In this document: one piece after another, positions 25,740 to 33,579 of the stretch | How the letters are laid out: every line of letters starts with the position of its first letter | Numbering within the stretch: position 1 is the stretch's first letter | From: Streptomyces geranii | Lineage (GTDB): Bacteria; Actinomycetota; Actinomycetes; Streptomycetales; Streptomycetaceae | Reading direction: 5' to 3' | Assembly (NCBI RefSeq): GCF_002954775.1 | Contig: NZ_PJME01000061.1 | Span: 1 to 50,564 of the forward strand | DNA length: 50,564 nucleotides | The notes under the pieces: generated by a model | The model's database searches: none | What the model was told of the DNA's origin: nothing | What the model saw: the letters and a program-made list of their open reading frames with translations, nothing else | Program-made: the position numbers and the translations under genes

Positions 25740-26444
25740 ATGGCCCGTCGTACCCACACGCACCCCGACCTCACCCGCCCGGACGCCCCGGCGCGCTTCT
25801 TCAGCACCTGGCGGGTCGGTACGCCCGAGCGGCAGCGGGAGACCGTCGAGGCCGTCGCCAAGGTCTGGGAGCGGCGGCCCTGGCCCGCCGAGGGAGGGCT
25901 CGGCTACTTCATCTACGCCGGGCACGACGGGACCACCCTGCTCCATCACTCCCAGTGGGCCCGCGAGCAGGACTACGAGGCCTTCCTCAAGACCCAGCGG
26001 CAGGAGCGCGTCGACGAGATCGACACCGTCGTACCGGGGATCGAGCGGGTCGCTCTCGACCGGTACCGGCGGTATCGGAGTCGGGAGCGGGTCGGTGGTG
26101 ACACGCGGGTGGCCGGGCTCGTGGTGCTCGTGCGGATCGACTTCGTGGCGGGCGGTGGCGAGGAGCGGCGTCCCTGGGTCGACCTGGTGGCCGACGCCCT
26201 CGTCGAGCCGCCCGAGAGCGACCGCGGGCTCATCTCCGCGCACTTCCATCTGAGCCAGGACGGCACCCACGTACTGAACTACGCCGAGTGGGAGAGCGCC
26301 GAGTCCTACGACGCCGCCATCGCCGCGCCGGGGGAGGGCATCGGCTCGCCCGGCCCGGAGTGGGAGCGCATCCGGACGCACCCCGCCGTGAAGTCGTTCA
26401 CGGCCGGACGGTACTCGTACGCCCTCGGGCTCGTCCCCGAGTGA
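25740..26444 (+). CDS. Two-domain ABM (antibiotic biosynthesis monooxygenase)-like protein
   Basis: A 234-residue cytoplasmic protein made of two similar ferredoxin-like halves. Each has a Trp/Tyr pattern of the ABM superfamily: YFIYAGHDGTTLLHHSQWAREQDYEAFL in the first half and SAHFHLSQDGTHVLNYAEWESAESYDAAI in the second. Family members oxidise or bind small hydrophobic compounds, or heme. No specific substrate can be given. ATG at 25740 follows GGAGGCCGCC. Confidence 0.75.
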   Translation: MARRTHTHPDLTRPDAPARFFSTWRVGTPERQRETVEAVAKVWERRPWPAEGGLGYFIYAGHDGTTLLHHSQWAREQDYEAFLKTQRQERVDEIDTVVPGIERVALDRYRRYRSRERVGGDTRVAGLVVLVRIDFVAGGGEERRPWVDLVADALVEPPESDRGLISAHFHLSQDGTHVLNYAEWESAESYDAAIAAPGEGIGSPGPEWERIRTHPAVKSFTAGRYSYALGLVPE

Positions 26445-26465
26445 CCTGGCGCCGTCCGGAGAGTA

Positions 26466-26482
26466 TTTTGTTCTGGACAAAA
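26466..26482. promoter_or_regulatory. Operator of the ArsR-SRPBCC pair
   Basis: An inverted repeat TTTTGT-N5-ACAAAA lies 26 bases upstream of the ArsR-like gene start, in an unusually AT-rich patch for this genome. Its place suggests autoregulation by the ArsR-like protein. Confidence 0.6.
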
Positions 26483-26508
26483 AAAGTGTTCGGTGAGACG
26501 GTGGAGTC

Positions 26509-27165
26509 ATGTTGGACGTCACCGTGATCGAGGACCCGGCCGCCGCCGCCGTCTCGCTGGACCCGATACGCGGGCGGCTGCTCGCCGAGCTGGCCGCCGG
26601 GCCCGCCTCTGCCGCCATGCTGGCCGGGCGGGTCGGGCTGCCCCGGCAGAAGGTGAACTACCACCTGAAGGCGCTGGAGCGGCACGGCCTGGTCGAGTTG
26701 GCCGGGGAGCGCCGCAAGGGCAATGTCACCGAGCGGCTGATGCGGGCGACCGCCGCGTCGTACGTCATCTCGCCGCTGGCACTGGCCGCCGTACAGCCCG
26801 ATCCCGAGCGGTTCCGGGACCAGCTCTCCGCGCGCTGGCTGCTGGCTGTCGGGGCGCGGCTGGTGCGGGACGTCGGGGCGCTCATCACCGGCGCGACCAA
26901 GGCCCGTAAGGGGCTTGCCACTTACGCGCTGGACGGTGCGGTGCGGTTCGCCTCCGCCGCCGAACGGGCCGCGTTCATCGAGGAGTTGACGGCGGGGGTC
27001 AGCGCGCTGGTGCGCAAGTACGACTCGCCGGACGCCGAGGCCGGTCGCGACCACCGGATCGTCGTGGCCGTCCATCCCACCCTCAAGCAGACCGAGTTGG
27101 AACAGTCGGAACAGCCGGAACAGTCGGCGCAGCAGCCAGGAGTTCGTCATGCCCAAGGAATTTGA
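26509..27165 (+). CDS. ArsR-type winged-helix regulator
   Basis: A 218-residue regulator with an N-terminal winged helix (DPIRGRLLAELAAGPASAAMLAG, recognition helix GLPRQKVNYHLKALE, wing VELAGERRKGNVTER). No metal-binding Cys motif is present, so it is unlikely to be a metal sensor. The tail TEL EQSEQPEQSAQQ is low complexity. Its 3' end overlaps the SRPBCC gene by 17 bases, so the two are co-translated, a common ArsR-SRPBCC arrangement. Confidence 0.85.
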   Translation: MLDVTVIEDPAAAAVSLDPIRGRLLAELAAGPASAAMLAGRVGLPRQKVNYHLKALERHGLVELAGERRKGNVTERLMRATAASYVISPLALAAVQPDPERFRDQLSARWLLAVGARLVRDVGALITGATKARKGLATYALDGAVRFASAAERAAFIEELTAGVSALVRKYDSPDAEAGRDHRIVVAVHPTLKQTELEQSEQPEQSAQQPGVRHAQGI

Positions 27166-27892
27166 GATCGCCCGCGAGTTCGAGGTCGACGCCACGCCCG
27201 AGCAGGTGTGGGAGGCGATCACCACCGGGACCGGTGGGTATCTGTGGCCGATGGAGCCGCCGGAGCCGCGGGTCGGTGGCAAGGGGCCCTTCGGGTCCGA
27301 GGTCGTCGCCTGGGATCCGCCGCACCGCTACACCAACCGCGTCGAGGACGTCGAGGGCATCTCGGAACAGAGCCTCAACCAGCTCGACTACACCGTCGAG
27401 CCGCGTGACGAGGGCCGGCGGGCCTGGGTGCGGTACGTGCACAGCGGGATCTTCGTCGACGACTGGGACAACCAGTACGACGGTGCCGCCCGGCACACCG
27501 ACTTCTATCTGCACACCCTGCGCGAGTATCTGGTCCACTTCGCGCCCCGGCCGGTCGCCTTCGCGACCTTCGACGGGCCCGACGCCTCCAAGGCGCCGGA
27601 CGCCCTCGAAGCCGTGGCACGGGCGCTCGGGCTCGGGGACGACGTGGCCGCCGGTGCGCGGGTGACCGTCCGGGGGCCGGACGTGTTCGAGGCGGTGCTC
27701 GACTTCCGTAACCCGTACTTCATCGGGCTGCGGACGGACCGGGCGCTCACTCGTATCTTCGGGCGCAACCACTGGGGTTACCCGGTCGGCGTCTCCCTGC
27801 ACGACTTCGCGCCGGGTGCCGGGGGCGGCGAGATCAAGGAGTGCGAGGCCGAGTGGCAGGCCTGGCTGAACGGCGTGTTCAGCCAGACCTGA
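27149..27892 (+). CDS. SRPBCC (AHSA1-like) domain protein
   Basis: A 247-residue protein with an N-terminal START-like fold, FEIAREFEVDATPEQVWEAIT, and later WDPPHRYTNRVEDVEG. The domain binds hydrophobic ligands in a deep pocket. The C-terminal part (after about residue 140) has a second, less clear alpha/beta region. It overlaps the regulator gene by 17 bases. A ligand shared with the regulator is a reasonable guess only. Confidence 0.85.
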   Translation: MPKEFEIAREFEVDATPEQVWEAITTGTGGYLWPMEPPEPRVGGKGPFGSEVVAWDPPHRYTNRVEDVEGISEQSLNQLDYTVEPRDEGRRAWVRYVHSGIFVDDWDNQYDGAARHTDFYLHTLREYLVHFAPRPVAFATFDGPDASKAPDALEAVARALGLGDDVAAGARVTVRGPDVFEAVLDFRNPYFIGLRTDRALTRIFGRNHWGYPVGVSLHDFAPGAGGGEIKECEAEWQAWLNGVFSQT

Positions 27893-27918
27893 GCCAGGTT
27901 TCGTACTACCGGCGGGAG

Positions 27919-29748
27919 TTACGGCTTGAAGCGCAGCACCTGCGGGTCGTGGTCGCTGATCTGGTCGTTGAACTCCGAGTTGATGTGCACGGAGTCGTAG
28001 TCGAAGTCGCAGCTGCGGCTGATCGACGGGCTGACCAGGATCTGGTCCAGGACCTGGCTGTTGCCCTGGTAGTCGTAGGTGTAACGCTCGCTCTTCGGCA
28101 GCGACTTGATCGCCGACCACAGCGCGCCGCCGCTCTCCAGCAGCTTGGTGGTGTCGGAGAACTCGAAGTCGTTGATGTCGCCGAGCGTGATGACGTGCGC
28201 GTTCTTCTGGACCTTCAGGATGTCCTTGACGAACGAGTTCACCGCGGTCGCCTGGAGGTGACGCTGGGTCTCCGAGCTGCGTGCCGGGGGCTGGAACTGC
28301 GAGGTGAGACCCTGGTCGCCGCCCTTCGAGGAGAAGTGGTTGGCGATCAGGATGACCGTCTGGCCGCGGAAGACGAACTCGCCCGCGAGCGGCTTGCGGC
28401 TGTTCGTCCAGGCCGCGTTGGCCGGGTCGACGCGGCCGGGGGAGAGGGTCAGGGCCGCCTTGCCGTGGCTCTTGGTGACACCGGTGGCGGTCGTGGCGTC
28501 GCCGCCCGGGCGGTCGGTGAAGGAGACCCGCGCCGGGTTGAACAGGAACACCTGGCGGATGTTGCCGCCGGGCTCGCCGCCGTCCGCGAGGTCGACCGGG
28601 TCGATCGAACGCCAGTCGTACGCCGGGCCGCCCGCGGCCACGATCGCGTCGATCAGCTTCTTGACCGTCTGGTCGGCGGCGACCGTACCGTCCTTCGTCG
28701 CGCCGTTGTTGTCCTGGATCTCCTCCAGGGACAGGATGTCGGGCGACTGCAGGTTGTTCACGATCGCGGCGGCGTGCTCCTCGAACGAGGCGTCCGACGG
28801 GTCGAGGTTCTCGACGTTGTACGTCGCGACCGCCAGCTCGTTCCGCGACTGCTTGCGGGTGATGTCGCGCTTCAGGCCGCCCTGCTTCAGGGTGCCGATC
28901 TCGTTGGCGACGAGGGTGTAGCCGCCGAACTGGTTGTAGTCCAGCGGGCCGGTGGTGGCGCCCTTGAGGCTGTCACCGACGTTCGCGGCCGGGAAGTCGG
29001 CGACCGCGCCCAGGGACTGGATCTGCAGCCGGCCGGTGTTCTGCGAGGTGTACGAGCCGTACACCGTGCCGCCGCTGCGGTTGGCGTTCTCGTGCGGCTT
29101 CACCGTGACCCACAGCTCGGTGTACGGGTCGCTGGCGCCGACCACCCGGGCGTCCTTGACCTGGACGTTCATGCCCTCAAGGGACTCGTAGTAGTCCAGG
29201 GCGTACTTCTTGGGCCGCAGCGTCAGCCCGTTCACCGAGTTGCTCGCGGCGGTGTCGCCGGCCGGGGTGTAGGCGGCCGGTACGGATCTGGCGTCGACGA
29301 CCGTCGCGGCCGGGACGGCGTTGCCGCTGGAGACGACGGTGACCGTCGGCTTGACGATCTCCGTCACCGACTGGTTGCCGGTCGAGGCACCGCCCGGCAC
29401 GAACTCCGAGACCGTGCCGGTGACGGTGACCGAGTCGCCGACCGCGACGGTCGGCTTGGAGCTGGTGAAGACGAAGACGCCCTCGCTGGTGGCCGGGTCG
29501 GCGTCCGGGGTCGTGTCCTGGATCCAGAAACCGCGCGACGAACCGTAGGTACGGACGCCGGTGACGATTCCCGCCACGTCCGTGACCTTCTCGCCCGCGA
29601 GCGGGGAGAGGCGCGTGGTGCCCTGGATGTCATGAATCTGCACGGTGTCCGCGTGCGCGGCGGACGGGACGACCACCAGGGTGGCGACCGTGGAGCAGAC
29701 GGCGGCGACAGTGAGCGCGCCGAGGCGCGCGGAAGACTTGCTCGGCAA
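27919..29748 (-). CDS. Secreted endonuclease (ExeM/NucH-type, EEP fold)
   Basis: A 609-residue secreted nuclease. The signal peptide ends near SAAHADT (about residue 34). A YhcR-like OB-fold domain follows (DIQGTTRLSPLAGEKVTDVAG to about residue 140). The endonuclease/exonuclease/phosphatase domain starts near residue 306. Catalytic and metal blocks are VATYNVENLDP, LSLEEIQDN, IANHFSSKGGD, TLGDINDFEFSD and NDQISDHDPQVL. I chose TTG at 29748 because GGAGGG lies 6 bases upstream and the signal peptide begins there. It probably degrades external DNA or RNA for phosphate and nucleosides. Confidence 0.92.
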   Translation of the reverse strand: MPSKSSARLGALTVAAVCSTVATLVVVPSAAHADTVQIHDIQGTTRLSPLAGEKVTDVAGIVTGVRTYGSSRGFWIQDTTPDADPATSEGVFVFTSSKPTVAVGDSVTVTGTVSEFVPGGASTGNQSVTEIVKPTVTVVSSGNAVPAATVVDARSVPAAYTPAGDTAASNSVNGLTLRPKKYALDYYESLEGMNVQVKDARVVGASDPYTELWVTVKPHENANRSGGTVYGSYTSQNTGRLQIQSLGAVADFPAANVGDSLKGATTGPLDYNQFGGYTLVANEIGTLKQGGLKRDITRKQSRNELAVATYNVENLDPSDASFEEHAAAIVNNLQSPDILSLEEIQDNNGATKDGTVAADQTVKKLIDAIVAAGGPAYDWRSIDPVDLADGGEPGGNIRQVFLFNPARVSFTDRPGGDATTATGVTKSHGKAALTLSPGRVDPANAAWTNSRKPLAGEFVFRGQTVILIANHFSSKGGDQGLTSQFQPPARSSETQRHLQATAVNSFVKDILKVQKNAHVITLGDINDFEFSDTTKLLESGGALWSAIKSLPKSERYTYDYQGNSQVLDQILVSPSISRSCDFDYDSVHINSEFNDQISDHDPQVLRFKP

Positions 29749-30190
29749 CGGGATCCCTCCGGGGACAAGCATGGGTGCCGGGACGAAGGTGGTGAAGGAC
29801 GTGCTGAAGAAGGTGACAAGGGTGGTGCCGTGGGGGGAACGCGACCTGCTGGGCGGCTGGCGACGCGCGTAGACATCCGGTGAACACTCGGTGCGAATTG
29901 TCGCGCACCGAGGGCTCGCGCGCCGGGCGATCGGCAGTGAACGCCAGGCTTCGTCTTCTACGCGCGTCAATCTCCTGCCTGATCAGGTCAGTTGTCAAGG
30001 TTTCAGCCATCTACCTCCTGTGACAGGTACATGAACCGGGCGGCATGGGGCCAAATCCGTCTAGGCTGAGTGGCTGTGTCGTACGGCCTTCAACGCAACG
30101 TCGTACGGTCGTCAGACGCCGTCGTCGGACTCCGGGCGCCAACCGGATGCCGTCGTACGGCCTTTCGGGCGCCTGAGGAGAAAACAGCCG
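29749..30190. promoter_or_regulatory. Divergent intergenic region with GTCGTACGG repeats and a PHO-like element
   Basis: A 442-base gap. On the minus strand, GTTCACCGGAT (29885-29875) followed by GTCTACGCGCG loosely resembles PhoP-box direct repeats facing the nuclease. Only the first unit is good. On the plus side GTCGTACGG occurs at 30078, 30100 and 30152, the first and last extended to GTCGTACGGCCTT. TAGGCT at 30062-30067 is a possible -10. No gene is seen. Confidence 0.35.
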
Positions 30191-31654
30191 ATGTCAGACA
30201 GCTCCCCCCTGCCGCCGGTGCGACTGCACTCCGAAGCGGAACTGGCGCGGGACGCGCTCGCCGCCCCGCTGGTCTCCCGCGCCGCCCGGCTCGCCCGCTG
30301 GGCCGGGCCGGACACCCGGGTCGGGGCCGGTGGCGAACTCGTCGAGGAGCAGCTGCCCGCGGCGGCGGAGACGCTGGGGCTTCTCGCCGACGGGACCGCG
30401 GGGGAAGGGCTCACGGTCGAGGACGCGCTCGCGTACGCCGCCGAGGCCTGGCGGGTCGCCGTGGACACCGGGCTCGTCGAGGTCGTCGACGAGGACGAGG
30501 GCACCGTCACGGCGGGGGAGGACCTGGCGCTGCTCACCTCCGGGGCACCGCACGACGTCCTCGCGGTGTGGCTCGGGGCGCTGGAGACCGTCCTCGCCGA
30601 CGCGAGCGTGCCCGACCTGGACGATCTCGTCAGCGCCGTGGAGGACGACGCCGAGGTCGACTTCTCCCAGCTGGACTGGGACCCCGAGGCGGAGGCCGAC
30701 CTCCTCGACGGGGTGCTCGCCAACCTGTACCTGCTCAGCGTCAGTGAGGGCGGCCCCGCCGACAGCCCGGTGCCGCTGCCCGCGCTGGCCGCGTCCATGG
30801 TCGTACCGAGCGACATGGGCGAGCCCACCAACGACGTCCTGGAGCAGGTCTCGGACACGATGATGCGCCTCGACGACCAGTTCAGGCTGCTCGAACCCAT
30901 CGGGCTCGTCGCCTACCGCCCCGTCGACGAGGCCCTCATGGCGGACACCGACGAACCCGCCGAGGGCGCCCTCACCGGCGACGACACCGACGTCTCCCGC
31001 TACGGCATGGTCCGGCTCACCCCGCTCGGCCTCTACGGCGTACGGGCCCGGCTGCTGGAGTCCGGTTTCGACGCGCCCGCCGTCGGTGACCTCGCCGACA
31101 AGGGCGCGGACGCGCTGCTCGACGGCACGGCCGCCTTCCCCGCGACGGCCGCGCAGGCCGAGACCGAGCAGTGGCTGACCCGCCGTGAACCCCTCGCCGC
31201 CGCAAGGGAGTTGCTCGCGGCGGCGCGGGGCGGCGACGCGGGCGGTCCGCTGCGGCGGCTGCGCTGTCAGCAGGCACTGTCCCTCGTCGGCGCCGAGGCC
31301 GAGCCCGCGCTGCGCGAGGTGCTCGACGACGCCGAGCTGGGCGGGCTCGCCCGGGTCTGGCTCAGCGAGCACGGCGCGGCGGACGTGCCCGCGCCGTCCG
31401 AGGCGATGGTGTTCTGGCTGACCATCGACACGGTGGCCGCGCAGCTGGCCGCCGAGGGGAACTCGGCGGAGCTGCGGGGTCTTGTGGAGGGGTTGGCTCG
31501 GCAGCACGGGGGGTTCTTCGAGGCGGCCTGGCGTGTGGAGCATCCGGCCACGGCGGATGTGCTGGAGGCCATGGGGCGGTTGCATCCGGACAAGCGGGTG
31601 GCCAAGGAGGCTCGTAAGGCGGCGTTCAAGGCGCGGTCCCAGCAAGGGGGTTGA
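30191..31654 (+). CDS. Large conserved protein of unknown function
   Basis: A 487-residue acidic, Ala/Leu-rich, probably all-helical cytoplasmic protein without signal peptide, membrane helix or recognised motif. It begins MSDSSPLPPVRLHSEAELA. A middle block SRYGMVRLTPLGLYGVRARL looks like a winged-helix segment. The end (GGFFEAAWRVEHPATADVL...HPDKRVAKEARKAAFKARS) resembles HEAT-like helical repeats. TGAGGAG lies 10 bases upstream of the ATG. A hairpin follows at 31748. Function unknown. Confidence 0.8.
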   Translation: MSDSSPLPPVRLHSEAELARDALAAPLVSRAARLARWAGPDTRVGAGGELVEEQLPAAAETLGLLADGTAGEGLTVEDALAYAAEAWRVAVDTGLVEVVDEDEGTVTAGEDLALLTSGAPHDVLAVWLGALETVLADASVPDLDDLVSAVEDDAEVDFSQLDWDPEAEADLLDGVLANLYLLSVSEGGPADSPVPLPALAASMVVPSDMGEPTNDVLEQVSDTMMRLDDQFRLLEPIGLVAYRPVDEALMADTDEPAEGALTGDDTDVSRYGMVRLTPLGLYGVRARLLESGFDAPAVGDLADKGADALLDGTAAFPATAAQAETEQWLTRREPLAAARELLAAARGGDAGGPLRRLRCQQALSLVGAEAEPALREVLDDAELGGLARVWLSEHGAADVPAPSEAMVFWLTIDTVAAQLAAEGNSAELRGLVEGLARQHGGFFEAAWRVEHPATADVLEAMGRLHPDKRVAKEARKAAFKARSQQGG

Positions 31655-31708
31655 GCAGCGGGGGCGGGGGTCGTGGGGGGTGGTGCGGAGCGTTGCCGGG
31701 TGCGGGTG

Positions 31709-31766
31709 CGTCGTGGCTTGTCGCGCAGTTCCCCGCGCCCCTGCGGCGCTGCCCCTGCGGGGCAGC
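31709..31766 (+). repeat. Dispersed intergenic repeat, copy B, with hairpin
   Basis: Positions 31709-31742 are copy B of the repeat seen at 8011 and 47030, with one mismatch. A separate hairpin GCTGCCCC-TGC-GGGGCAGC (31748-31766) follows and may terminate the upstream gene. Confidence 0.85.
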
Positions 31767-31906
31767 TGCCTCCCGGGTAGTCGTCTCCCGGGCGTTGGGG
31801 TGTGTTTAACCGGGATTCAGACAACGGCGGGACGGTTGCGGCGGAATGAGTGTGGTGCCCTCCATACTCCATTTACGGCACGCCCACCTTCCCAGGAGGC
31901 ATCACC

Positions 31907-33352
31907 ATGTCGCTCACCCGCAGGGACTTCGGCAAGCAGTCCGCGATCACCTCGGCCGGGGTCGCGCTGGCGGGCAGCGTCGGTGCGCTCGCCACCGCGC
32001 CGAACGCTCTCGCGTCCACCGAGACGGCTGCCGCTGACGCCGACGACCGGCACGGTGGGGGTGTCGGATACGGGCCGCTGGTGCCCGACCCGAAGGGGCT
32101 GCTGGCGCTGCCCGCCGGGTTCAGGTACCGCGTGATCACGTACAGCGGGAAGACCAAGCTGGAGTCGGGCGAGATCACCCCGTCCAACCATGACGGGACC
32201 GCCGCCTTCGCCGGGCCCCGCGGCACCACCCTTCTCGTCAACAACCACGAACTGAAGGGCCCGCGCGCCAACTGGAAGTACCCGGTGCCGCTCACCGAGG
32301 GCCTGGTCTACGACCCCGCCGCGTCCGGCGGCTGCACGGTCGTCGAGGTGCGGCCCGGCGGGCAGGTCGCCGAGTGGGTGGGCATCGCCGGTACCTCCAC
32401 CAACTGCGCGGGTGGCAGCACCCCTTGGGGTACGTGGCTCACCTGCGAGGAGAACTCCGACCGCGCCGGCGTCAACGGCATGACCAAGGACCACGGGTAC
32501 GTCTTCGAGGTCGACCCCTGCGACAAGCGCGCCAACAGGAACCCCAAACCCCTGAAGTTCTTCGGGCGTTACGACCACGAGGCCGTCGTCGTCGACCCCA
32601 AGCGCGGCCACGCCTACCTCACCGAGGACGCCGCCGCCCCCAACGGCCTGCTCTACCGCTGGACTCCGCCGCAGCACTTCCACTACGGCCACGGCACCTT
32701 CCGCACCCTCTCCGACACCGCGGGCACCCTCCAGGCCCCCAAGTGCTTCGACTCCGCCGGCAAGTTCGTCGACGACCTCTCCCGCGCGACGAAGATCGGC
32801 ACGGTGTACGGGGTCAACTGGGTCGACGTACCCGACCGCGACGGCAGGACCGTCGACGTGCGCAAGCAGTTCGGCGCCGGGGAGATCACCCGGGCCCGCA
32901 AGCTCGAAGGCATGTGGTGGGGCGACGGCGGCGCCTACATCGTCTCCTCGTACGCCCGCTCCGAGAGCCCCGTCCAGCACGACGGCCAGGTCTGGTTCTA
33001 CGACCCCAAGCGCCGCACCCTCACCCTCAAGGTCCTGCTGGGCGTGAACCCCGACCCGTCGGTCGACGGCGCCTTCGACGGCCCCGACAACATCACCGTC
33101 TCCCCGTACGGCGGCCTGATCATCGCCGAGGACGGCGAGGGCGTACAGCACCTGTTCGGCGCGACGGACAGCGGCCGGACGTATCCGATCGCCCGGAACG
33201 AACTCAACGTCGGCACCGAAGAGGAGCCCGAATACAGTGAGTTCACGGGCGTGACCTTCTCGCCGGACGGGAAGACGCTGTACGCCAACATTCAGGCGCC
33301 TGGGATCATGCTCGCCATTACTGGGCCGTGGAAGCGGCAGCAGCGCGGCTGA
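31907..33352 (+). CDS. Tat-exported PhoX-family phosphatase-like protein
   Basis: A 481-residue DUF839/PhoX beta-propeller protein. The N terminus has a Tat motif TRRDFGK (residues 4-10) and a hydrophobic stretch ending near ALAS, so it is exported folded. Propeller and metal-site blocks are TPWGTWLTCEEN, DHEAVVVDPKRGHAYLTED, MWWGDGGAYIVSS and DGPDNITVSPYGGLIIAEDGEG. Known PhoX enzymes are calcium/iron alkaline phosphatases; actual substrate here is inferred. AGGAGG lies 7 bases before the ATG. The Y RNA region begins 47 bases after the stop. Confidence 0.88.
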   Translation: MSLTRRDFGKQSAITSAGVALAGSVGALATAPNALASTETAAADADDRHGGGVGYGPLVPDPKGLLALPAGFRYRVITYSGKTKLESGEITPSNHDGTAAFAGPRGTTLLVNNHELKGPRANWKYPVPLTEGLVYDPAASGGCTVVEVRPGGQVAEWVGIAGTSTNCAGGSTPWGTWLTCEENSDRAGVNGMTKDHGYVFEVDPCDKRANRNPKPLKFFGRYDHEAVVVDPKRGHAYLTEDAAAPNGLLYRWTPPQHFHYGHGTFRTLSDTAGTLQAPKCFDSAGKFVDDLSRATKIGTVYGVNWVDVPDRDGRTVDVRKQFGAGEITRARKLEGMWWGDGGAYIVSSYARSESPVQHDGQVWFYDPKRRTLTLKVLLGVNPDPSVDGAFDGPDNITVSPYGGLIIAEDGEGVQHLFGATDSGRTYPIARNELNVGTEEEPEYSEFTGVTFSPDGKTLYANIQAPGIMLAITGPWKRQQRG

Positions 33353-33385
33353 TTAATTGGGTCGCTCGGCCCGCGGTACGCCTCC

Positions 33386-33391
33386 TAGAGT
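33386..33391 (+). promoter_or_regulatory. -10 element for the first Y RNA
   Basis: TAGAGT is a good -10 hexamer whose predicted start falls 7 bases downstream, at or next to G33399, the first base of the terminal stem of the first RNA. No convincing -35 is seen at 17-18 bases. The same hexamer occurs before ctaB. Confidence 0.5.
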
Positions 33392-33398
33392 GATGAAC

Positions 33399-33536
33399 GT
33401 CCAGGTGCGAAGGCAGGACCTACTTCCACTGATAATGGGGCGGTCGCGGGTTCGAGTCCCGTCACCGGCACAACACGCCGGTGTAGCTCAGGGGTTAGAG
33501 CACCTACGTCGGTTCCGCCGGCTTCGATCTCTGGAC
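33399..33536 (+). ncRNA. Y RNA 1 (YrlA-like) with permuted class I tRNA-like module
   Basis: Outer stem GTCCAG (33399-33404) pairs with CTGGAC (33531-33536). CGAA (33408-33411) pairs with TTCG (33523-33526), and GGC (33412-33414) with GCC (33517-33519), leaving a 3-base bulge. After an A-C mismatch GGACC (33416-33420) pairs with GGTTC (33511-33515). Inside is a permuted tRNA module: T arm GCGGG-TTCGAGT-CCCGT (33446-33462), acceptor 3' strand CACCGGC (33463-33469), linker ACAACAC, acceptor 5' strand GCCGGTG (33477-33483), TA, and D arm GCTC-AGGGGTTA-GAGC (33486-33501). The anticodon arm is replaced by the stem. This is the known layout of bacterial YrlA RNAs, which tether effectors to Ro60. 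Confidence 0.88.
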
Positions 33537-33550
33537 ACCCAGAACTTCAT

Positions 33551-33565
33551 GCACCTCTCCGGTGC
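33551..33565 (+). other. Small hairpin between the two Y RNAs
   Basis: GCACC-TCTCC-GGTGC forms a 5-base-pair hairpin in the 43-base spacer between the two RNAs. It could be a processing or pausing site. No clear -10 element lies in front of the second RNA, so the two may share a precursor. Confidence 0.35.
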
Positions 33566-33579
33566 GCGATCTGAACTCG

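Noticed and set aside
27841..29883. 680-codon open frame on the plus strand
   Set aside because: Antisense to the secreted nuclease and of typical shadow composition.
31800..31906. PHO box before the PhoX-like gene
   Set aside because: GTTTAACCGGG and ATTCAGACAAC are 11-base spaced but match the PhoP consensus poorly, so I did not annotate a site.
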